Assembly: GCF_015555045.1 (NCBI RefSeq)
Contig: NZ_JADNJQ010000019.1
Location: 1 to 40,823 of the forward strand
Length of the DNA: 40,823 bases
Reading direction: 5' to 3'
From: Collinsella aerofaciens
GTDB taxonomy: Bacteria; Actinomycetota; Coriobacteriia; Coriobacteriales; Coriobacteriaceae
Position numbers and translations under genes: made by a program. This document shows positions 35,185-40,823 of the stretch, in pieces (the stretch's first letter is position 1; the number at the start of each line of letters is the position of its first letter). The notes under the pieces were generated by a model that was not told the DNA's origin, did no database searches, and worked only from the letters and a program-made list of their open reading frames with translations.

Positions 35185-36001
35185 GGTCAATCACATCCAG
35201 GCAGGCCTCGATGGGAAGGCCGGCAGACTTATCCTCCTGGTCGGCATTGCGCTCGATAAGCTCGGCTACCACGCGCATGGCATCGCTCGTCGCGCGCTGC
35301 AGGCTCCAACCAGCCATAACGCGGCCGACAAGCACCGCCGAGAACGTGTCGCCCGTGCCCGGGAAGTAAACCGGGATCAGGTCGAAGGGAATCGTGAAGT
35401 ACTCCCCCGCCACATGGTCGTAACCGATGACGACATTCGCACCGTCGACCACAGCGCTCGTAATGACCACCGACTTGGCGCCCAGGGCACGCACGGCATC
35501 CACAAGAGCGCGGCCCTCATCGGGCGTGATTTGCTCGGCAATGGGCGCATCGGTAAGCAGGCACGCCTCGGTGTAGTTTGGCACCGCATAGTCGGCGCAC
35601 TCGAGCAGGCTGCGCATGAGACCGATCGTGGACTCGGGCACGCCGGCGTAGAGCTTGCCGTTGTCGCCCATGATGGGATCGACGAAAACCTTAGTGCCCT
35701 TTTGCGCGCGGCGGTGGCAGAAGTCCGAAATGATGCGCGTCTCTTCCTCGGTCACGATAAAGCCGGTCGAGATGGCGTCGAACTCAAAGCCGAGCTCCTC
35801 CCAGATAGCGAGGCTTTGGCGCACGTACTCCGTGGTGTCGTGGATGTAGAACTTGGGATAGTTGAGCGTATCGGACACAAGTGCCGTCGGCAGGTTATGG
35901 ATACGGTAGCCCATGTGCGACAGCACCGGCAGCATGGCGGAAAGCGCAACCTTGCCGTAGCCGCACATATCGTTGATCAGCAGCAGCTGAGTGTTCTTCA
36001 T
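35177..36001 (-). CDS. Pyridoxal/pyridoxamine kinase-like (PfkB superfamily)
   Basis: These kinases phosphorylate pyridoxal, pyridoxine or pyridoxamine to B6 phosphates. The 274-residue protein starts LLINDMCGYGKVALSAMLPVLSHMG and has the region FVDPIMGDNGKLY. The anion hole with catalytic Asp is in PGTGDTFSAVLVG. GGGAG precedes ATG 36001. The N-terminal GYGK replaces the usual GHVG-like segment of PdxK/PdxY, so the exact vitamer preference is open. Confidence 0.87.
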   Translation of the reverse strand: MKNTQLLLINDMCGYGKVALSAMLPVLSHMGYRIHNLPTALVSDTLNYPKFYIHDTTEYVRQSLAIWEELGFEFDAISTGFIVTEEETRIISDFCHRRAQKGTKVFVDPIMGDNGKLYAGVPESTIGLMRSLLECADYAVPNYTEACLLTDAPIAEQITPDEGRALVDAVRALGAKSVVITSAVVDGANVVIGYDHVAGEYFTIPFDLIPVYFPGTGDTFSAVLVGRVMAGWSLQRATSDAMRVVAELIERNADQEDKSAGLPIEACLDVIDHE

Positions 36002-36130
36002 GAGGGTCTCCCTTGGTTCGGGCACGGCGCAGCAGCGCCACAGTGCGACTAAGTGTAGCGCAGGGAGCGTTTGCAGCGTCGAGCGGTTACGGCGTTTGGC
36101 AAAACGCCGTAACTTAATAAGTTTGGTACC

Positions 36131-36193
36131 TTGACATTTATTTCTCACGCTCCTAAATTAGTTAGGCACAAAACAATTACTCTACCTAACTAA
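36131..36193 (+). promoter_or_regulatory. Promoter and MarR operator of the ABC exporter operon
   Basis: A consensus TTGACA (36131-36136), a 17-bp spacer and TAAATT (36154-36159) make a strong promoter. TTAGTTAGG (36158-36166) and CCTAACTAA (36185-36193) form an inverted repeat that begins at the -10 box and covers the start site, as expected for autorepression by the MarR protein encoded next. Confidence 0.75.
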
Positions 36194-36215
36194 AGAAAGG
36201 AGCGAAGCTTCGATT

Positions 36216-36719
36216 ATGTGTGTTGAACCACACGCCCATCCGCATGAACCCGGCGGCGACCCCTCACGGCCGGCAGACGAGCCCGAGACTCAGTCCAAGG
36301 AGGACCGTCTCGCCAAGAGAATCCTCCATGGGCTGGGGTTTTGCGGCCATTACATGCATTTTCACGGCGGCGGCATATCTGGTAAGGCGCCCATCATCTG
36401 CCTGCTGGCCAAGCAGCCCGGCGGCGAGATGTCGCAGCAGGAACTCGGCATGCACTTTGACCTCAAGCCGGGGTCGCTTTCCGAGATCCTGTCCAAGCTC
36501 GAGGTCAACGGTCTCATCGAGCGCAGCCGTAACCCCAAGGATCGACGGCAACTCACCATTCGCCTGACCGAAACCGGCCGGGAAAACGCCCGCATCGACC
36601 AGGCGGCCCGCATCCGCTTTAGAGAACGGGCCTTTAGTGCCCTCACTCACGACGAGCGCGAGCAGCTCGCCGAAATGCTCGAGAAAATCCGTGTAACCTG
36701 GGAGGAACTGGATGATTAA
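36216..36719 (+). CDS. MarR-family transcriptional regulator
   Basis: A 167-residue winged-helix regulator. The recognition region is MSQQELGMHFDLKPGSLSEILSKLEVNGLIERSRNPKDRRQLTIRLTETG, with the typical wing DRRQLTIRLT. The N-terminal 30 residues are Pro/His-rich, and the segment GFCGHYMHFHGGG is unusual in being rich in His and Cys. The gap from AAAGGAG to the ATG is long (13 nt) but holds the palindrome CGAAGCTTCG, which could shorten it by folding. It overlaps the next gene by 8 nt (ATGATTAA). Confidence 0.9.
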   Translation: MCVEPHAHPHEPGGDPSRPADEPETQSKEDRLAKRILHGLGFCGHYMHFHGGGISGKAPIICLLAKQPGGEMSQQELGMHFDLKPGSLSEILSKLEVNGLIERSRNPKDRRQLTIRLTETGRENARIDQAARIRFRERAFSALTHDEREQLAEMLEKIRVTWEELDD

Positions 36720-38526
36720 AACCCTCATGGGCAGCATCCGCGACTATATAAAAGTCACCGTTGCCACGCCATTGCTCGTGCTTGGCGAGGTGCTCTGCGA
36801 GATGCTGATTCCATTTATCACCGCCAACCTGATCGACGCCATCAAAGACGGTACCACCGTAGCCGAGATGCTTCCCACCGCAGGCTTTTTGGTGCTCATC
36901 GCGCTGACGTCGCTTGCTTTTGGTGCCGCTGCCGGCGTCACCTGCAGCCATGCGAGTTGCGGCTTCGCCAAGAACCTGCGTCACGACCTGTTCTACAAGA
37001 TCCAGACGTTCAGCTTTGCCAACATCGATGAGTTCTCGAGCTCCTCGCTCGTCACGCGTCTGACCACCGATATCAACAACGTGCAGCAGGCCTTTATGAT
37101 GATCATCCGTATCGCCGTGCGCGCGCCGCTGGTCTTGATCTTCGCCTTTACCATGGCATTTATCATGGGCGGCAGCGTCGCCATGGTCTACCTGGTCATC
37201 ATTCCGCTGCTGGGCTTTGGACTGTTCTTTATCATCTTTAAGGTACGCCCCATCTTCTCGCGCGTGTTCCACAAGTACGACGCCCTTAACGAGTCCGTCG
37301 AGGAAAACGTCACCGGCATGCGCGTGGTCAAGAGCTACGTGCGCGAAGACTTTGAGAAGGAGAAGTTCGCCACCGCCGCGCGCGACGTCCAGATGGACTT
37401 CACCCGCGCCGAGAAGCTGCTCGCCTTTAACAACCCCATGATGAACATCTGCGTCAACGGCGCGTTTGTCGTCATCATCTACCTGGGCTCCAAGCTCATC
37501 ATCACGAGCCAGGGCACGCTGTTCGACGTGGGCCAGCTCTCCTCGATCTTTACCTACGGTTTTCAGATCCTCATGAGCCTGATGCAGCTGTCGATGATCT
37601 TTGTCATGGTGACCATGGCCGACGAATCGGCGCACCGCATTACCGAGGTGCTGGCCGCCGAGCCCACGATCGCCGATCCCGCCGAGCCCGTGCTCGAGGT
37701 TGCCGACGGCTCCATCGACTTTGACCACGTGAGCTTTAAGTATTCCGCGCATGCGAAGCGCCAGGCGCTCGACGATATCGACCTGCACATTAAGAGCGGC
37801 GAGACCATCGGCATCATCGGCGGCACCGGCTCGGCCAAGTCCACGCTCGTAAACCTCATCGCCCGCCTGTACGACGCCACCGAAGGCACCGTGCGCGTGG
37901 GCGGCATGGACGTGCGCGACTACGACCTGGACGCACTGCGTCACCAAGTGGCCATGGTGCTGCAGAAAAACGTGCTGTTTAGCGGCACCATCGCCGAGAA
38001 CCTGCGCTGGGGCGACCCGAACGCCACCGACGAAGAGGTCCGCGAGGCGGCACATCTGGCCTGCGCCGATGAGTTTGTCGACGGCTTCCCCAAGGGTTAC
38101 GACACCTGGATCGAGCAGGGCGGCTCCAATGTTTCCGGCGGTCAGAAGCAGCGCCTGTGCATTGCGCGCGCTCTGCTGCGTCGCCCCAAGATCTTGATCC
38201 TGGACGACTCCACCAGCGCCGTCGACACCAAGACCGACGCCAAGATCCGCGCAGGGTTGGCAAGCTATCTGCCCAACACAACCAAGCTCATCATCGCCCA
38301 GCGCATCAGCTCCGTGCAGGACGCAGACCGCATCATCGTCATGGAGGGTGGCCGTATCGCGCAGATCGGCAACCATGACGAGCTGCTCAAGACAAGCGAG
38401 ATCTACCGCGAGACCTTCACCTCGCAAAACAAGATGTCTGCCGAGGGCGGAGAAGCCGTCGAGGCCGACACCGAGGCATCCGTAACGCAAGCTCAGACCC
38501 AGGAAGGAGGCGAGGCACATGAGTAA
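36712..38526 (+). CDS. Heterodimeric ABC exporter subunit with degenerate ATP site
   Basis: A 604-residue half-transporter: six-helix membrane domain (1-320) and nucleotide-binding domain (340-575). The Walker A motif reads GGTGSAKST, with Ala375 in place of a conserved Gly. Walker B ends LDDSTSAVD, with Asp499 where the catalytic Glu normally is. The signature VSGGQKQR is intact. This is how the inactive-site half of pairs such as TM287/288 or BmrCD looks. It overlaps the next subunit by 8 nt (ATGAGTAA), so both are made together. Probably a drug or lipid exporter controlled by the MarR protein. Confidence 0.92.
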   Translation: MIKTLMGSIRDYIKVTVATPLLVLGEVLCEMLIPFITANLIDAIKDGTTVAEMLPTAGFLVLIALTSLAFGAAAGVTCSHASCGFAKNLRHDLFYKIQTFSFANIDEFSSSSLVTRLTTDINNVQQAFMMIIRIAVRAPLVLIFAFTMAFIMGGSVAMVYLVIIPLLGFGLFFIIFKVRPIFSRVFHKYDALNESVEENVTGMRVVKSYVREDFEKEKFATAARDVQMDFTRAEKLLAFNNPMMNICVNGAFVVIIYLGSKLIITSQGTLFDVGQLSSIFTYGFQILMSLMQLSMIFVMVTMADESAHRITEVLAAEPTIADPAEPVLEVADGSIDFDHVSFKYSAHAKRQALDDIDLHIKSGETIGIIGGTGSAKSTLVNLIARLYDATEGTVRVGGMDVRDYDLDALRHQVAMVLQKNVLFSGTIAENLRWGDPNATDEEVREAAHLACADEFVDGFPKGYDTWIEQGGSNVSGGQKQRLCIARALLRRPKILILDDSTSAVDTKTDAKIRAGLASYLPNTTKLIIAQRISSVQDADRIIVMEGGRIAQIGNHDELLKTSEIYRETFTSQNKMSAEGGEAVEADTEASVTQAQTQEGGEAHE

Positions 38527-40438
38527 GGCAACGACCGCCGAGCGCGCGCTCAACCGCAAGGGCGGCACCATGTCGCGCCTCATCAAGACGCTCTTTGGCT
38601 TCTACCCCGTGCTTTTGCCCCTCGTCGTTGTCGGCGTGGTGCTCTGCGCCATCATCAACTCCATCGGCGCGACCTTCCTTCAGAGCGCTCTGCAGATTAT
38701 TAGCGAATCGTGGCAGTCGGGCGATTGGGAAGCCGCACAGCCCAAGATCGCACAGCTCGTGACCACCCTCGCCTGCATCTACGGCGTCGGCATCCTGTCT
38801 TCGCTCTTCTGGAACCGCGCCATGGCCATCGTCACGCAGGGCTCGCTCGAGAAGCTGCGCGAGAAGATGTTCAACCGCATGCAGGACCTGCCGATTCGCT
38901 ACTTCGACACGCACCAGCGCGGCGACATCATGAGCCACTACACCAACGACATCGACACGCTGCGCCAGATGATCAGCCAGTCGCTGCCCAACCTGCTCAT
39001 GACGGTCATCGTCATCGTCACGGTATTCTTTATCATGCTGTACTACAGCGTGTGGATGTGCCTGGTCATTGTGGCCGGCGTCGTCTTTATGACCTTTATG
39101 ACCAAGCTGCTCGGCTCCAACTCCGCGCGTTTCTTTATTGCGCAGCAGTCCGAGCTCGGCGTGGTCGAGGGCCATATCGAGGAAGTCATGAACGGCCAGA
39201 AGGTCGTCAAGGCATTCTGCCACGAGTCTGCCGCCGAGGCCGATTTTGACGAGCGCAACGAAAAGCTCTTCGAGGTCTCGCAGAAGGCCAACATGTACGC
39301 CAACATCCTCATGCCTATCCTTATGAACCTGGGCAACCTGCTCTACGTGTTGGTGGCCCTTGCCGGCGGCATTTTCCTGGCGCTGGGCGTGCCCAACCTG
39401 AGCATCTCGGGCATGACGCTGTCCATCGCCGTCGTGGTGCCGTTCCTCAACATGACCAAGCAGTTCTGCGGACAGATCGGTCAGATCTCGCAGCAGATCA
39501 ACGCCGTGGTCATGGGCCTCGCCGGCGCCGACCGCATCTTTGAGCTCATCGACGAGGAGCCCGAGGCCGACGAAGGCTACGTGACGCTCGTCAACGCGCA
39601 GGTGAACCCCGAGACTTGGGAGTTCGAGGAGGCCGACCACCACACCGGCATGTGGGCATGGAAACACCCGCACCGCGCAACCGGCGAGATCGAGTACGTA
39701 CCGCTGCGCGGCGACCTGGTCATGGACAACGTCGACTTTGGCTACACGCCCGACCACGAGGTGCTGCACGGCGTGTCCGTGTTTGCCAAGCCGGGCCAGA
39801 AGGTCGCGTTTGTCGGCGCCACCGGTGCGGGCAAGACGACCATCACCAACCTCATCAACCGCTTCTATGACATCGCCGACGGCAAGATTCGCTACGACGG
39901 CATCAACGTCAACAAGATCCGCAAGGCCGATCTGCGCCGCTCGCTGGGCGTGGTACTGCAGGACGTGAACCTGTTCACCGGCACCGTGATGGACAACATC
40001 CGCTACGGCAACCTAGACGCCACCGACGAGGAGTGCATCGCGGCGGCAAAGCTCGCCGGCGCGGACGACTTTATCACCCGCCTGCCCGACGGCTACGACA
40101 CGATGCTCACCGGCAACGGCGCACAGCTGTCGCAGGGCCAGCGCCAGCTGATTTCGATCGCACGTGCTGCCGTCGCCGATCCGCCGGCAATGATTCTGGA
40201 CGAGGCCACGAGCTCCATCGACACCCGCACCGAGGCCATCGTGCAGGCAGGCATGGATAAGCTCATGGAGGGCCGCACGACGTTTGTCATCGCGCACCGT
40301 CTCTCCACCGTGCGCAACTCCGACGCGATCATCTGCCTGGACCACGGCCGCATTATCGAGCGCGGTAACCACGACGAGCTGATAGCCAAGCGCGGGTATT
40401 ACTACCAGCTCTACACCGGAGCGTTTGAGCTGGAGTAG
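38519..40438 (+). CDS. Heterodimeric ABC exporter subunit with active ATP site
   Basis: A 639-residue half-transporter with an intact Walker A (GATGAGKTT) and Walker B with catalytic Glu (MILDEATSSID), but an altered signature LSQGQRQ. It pairs logically with the preceding subunit: its own Walker motifs plus the VSGGQ of the partner give the working site, while LSQGQ faces the degenerate one. A linker of about 45 residues between membrane and nucleotide domains (around 360-400, WEFEEADHHTGMWAWKHPH) is typical of this subfamily. Confidence 0.93.
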   Translation: MSKATTAERALNRKGGTMSRLIKTLFGFYPVLLPLVVVGVVLCAIINSIGATFLQSALQIISESWQSGDWEAAQPKIAQLVTTLACIYGVGILSSLFWNRAMAIVTQGSLEKLREKMFNRMQDLPIRYFDTHQRGDIMSHYTNDIDTLRQMISQSLPNLLMTVIVIVTVFFIMLYYSVWMCLVIVAGVVFMTFMTKLLGSNSARFFIAQQSELGVVEGHIEEVMNGQKVVKAFCHESAAEADFDERNEKLFEVSQKANMYANILMPILMNLGNLLYVLVALAGGIFLALGVPNLSISGMTLSIAVVVPFLNMTKQFCGQIGQISQQINAVVMGLAGADRIFELIDEEPEADEGYVTLVNAQVNPETWEFEEADHHTGMWAWKHPHRATGEIEYVPLRGDLVMDNVDFGYTPDHEVLHGVSVFAKPGQKVAFVGATGAGKTTITNLINRFYDIADGKIRYDGINVNKIRKADLRRSLGVVLQDVNLFTGTVMDNIRYGNLDATDEECIAAAKLAGADDFITRLPDGYDTMLTGNGAQLSQGQRQLISIARAAVADPPAMILDEATSSIDTRTEAIVQAGMDKLMEGRTTFVIAHRLSTVRNSDAIICLDHGRIIERGNHDELIAKRGYYYQLYTGAFELE

Positions 40439-40457
40439 TTCGGCCCGCCGAGACGGC

Positions 40458-40522
40458 CGATTTGCCGCTCATTCGTCGGGCATGACCCTAAGGTCAATGC
40501 CCTCCTCTTTCGGGGCAAATCG
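40458..40522 (-). repeat. Divergent relative of structured element family A
   Basis: The outer stem CGATTTGCC (40458-40466) pairs with GGCAAATCG (40514-40522). The inner stem GGGCATGACC (40478-40487) pairs with GGTCAATGCCC (40492-40502). On the minus strand the core GGCATTGACCTTAGGGTCATG differs from copy 1 at two of 21 positions. It lies 20 nt after the stop codon of the plus-strand ABC gene, so relative to the gene it has the same orientation as the other three copies. Confidence 0.6.
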
Positions 40523-40564
40523 ACTCATCTCAGCGACCCAAACACAATGCGCCGCAACGAATAA

Positions 40565-40599
40565 AGCCTCCGCAGCCACACGAGCTGCGGAGGCTTTTT
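40565..40599 (+). terminator. Intrinsic terminator after the ABC exporter operon
   Basis: A 12-bp perfect stem, AGCCTCCGCAGC (40565-40576) with GCTGCGGAGGCT (40584-40595), is followed by TTTTTC. On the other strand the stem is followed by TTATT, so it may work in both directions. Confidence 0.9.
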
Positions 40600-40609
40600 C
40601 ATGCCGGCC

Positions 40610-40719
40610 GGAAACCGTATCCCACTTTTCGGGCCCAAAATGGGATGCCGTTTCCCGCTGGACCCCCTCCGGGAAACGGCATCCCATTTCAAGGGGGTAA
40701 ACCGGGATGTGATTTCCCC
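40610..40719. repeat. Cluster of GGGAAACGGCATCCC repeats
   Basis: A 20-bp perfect inverted repeat (40638-40657 with 40670-40689; core GGGAAACGGCATCCC) is preceded by a diverged direct copy (40610-40631) and followed by another (about 40697-40719). The build, an inverted pair plus extra direct copies, matches the cluster at 33166-33261 with a different sequence. The remaining bases to the window end show no gene. Confidence 0.7.
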
Positions 40720-40823
40720 TAACGGCACCTTTGGGAAGCCGCATCCGGTCGCGCGCGCAGACGTGGTGTAAGAGTGTCCTGAGGTCCGTCGCTGCAAGTC
40801 CCGATGTTACTCCTTCTTGAGAC

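Noticed and set aside
36643-38586. A long minus-strand open frame (647 codons) opposite the first ABC exporter subunit
   Set aside because: Antisense shadow of a clear ABC transporter gene; composition (His, Asp, Val-rich) is typical of such shadows.
40469-40744. A minus-strand frame of 91 codons at the right end
   Set aside because: It runs through the GGGAAACGGCATCCC repeats, the terminator and the divergent family A element; the open frame follows from these repeats.
40741-40823. tRNA-like or partial gene at the right edge
   Set aside because: No cloverleaf, no CCA end and no open frame with a start signal could be found in the last 80 bases.

Overview
The window is a GC-rich, gene-dense stretch of bacterial chromosome. 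Codon use, the single-copy F-type ATP synthase operon, many TTG/GTG starts with good purine-rich ribosome binding sites, and a high load of intergenic hairpin repeats fit a gut actinobacterium of class Coriobacteriia, most like Collinsella. That placement is inferred from overall resemblance; there is no rRNA gene in the window to confirm it.

Layout. Nearly everything from 1 to 29.7 kb is read on the minus strand. 0.2-2.8 kb holds a LytR-CpsA-Psr glycopolymer ligase and murA (cell envelope). 2.8-9.7 kb is a complete ATP synthase operon (atpI-like, B, E, F, H, A, G, D, C) ending in a clear terminator. 10-13.1 kb holds upp, glpK and a TsaC/Sua5-type enzyme. 13.2-13.9 kb is a hicAB toxin-antitoxin pair under a promoter-embedded palindrome. 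13.9-16.9 kb is prmC (with an unusual acidic insertion) and prfA. 17.1-21.5 kb is an M20 peptidase and a polar amino acid ABC transporter. 21.8-23.6 kb is an aldose epimerase-like protein and a membrane protein of unknown function.

23.8-29.7 kb is the most interesting part. It contains a MerR-type regulator, ubiX, an LpdC-like ubiD, a DASS-type carboxylate transporter, and a gene fusing an LpdD-like domain to an isopentenyl-diphosphate isomerase/Nudix domain. UbiD decarboxylases need prenylated FMN. UbiX makes it from FMN and dimethylallyl phosphate, and the fusion could supply or condition that prenyl donor. The fusion gene and the transporter-ubiD-ubiX operon share a promoter layout with a near-identical dyad in a 19-bp spacer, as MerR-type activators use. 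The locus therefore looks like a self-contained aromatic acid (gallate/protocatechuate-like) decarboxylation regulon.

29.8-36 kb is accessory: an MFS transporter, two AAA/DUF4143 ATPases each preceded by three direct repeats on an exact 33-bp period, a low-molecular-weight tyrosine phosphatase, a TIGR04076-like protein and a pyridoxal kinase-like protein. 36.1-40.4 kb is a MarR regulator with a heterodimeric ABC exporter, translationally coupled by 8-nt overlaps.

Scattered through the intergenic spaces are at least three hairpin repeat families. One is a multi-helix element with compensating base changes (positions 83, 15667, 21644 and a divergent relative at 40458), always placed just after a stop codon. 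Another is the TGTGACAAAGGG hairpin family (five copies). The rest are long perfect inverted repeats. No rRNA, tRNA, CRISPR array, transposase or prophage gene was seen.
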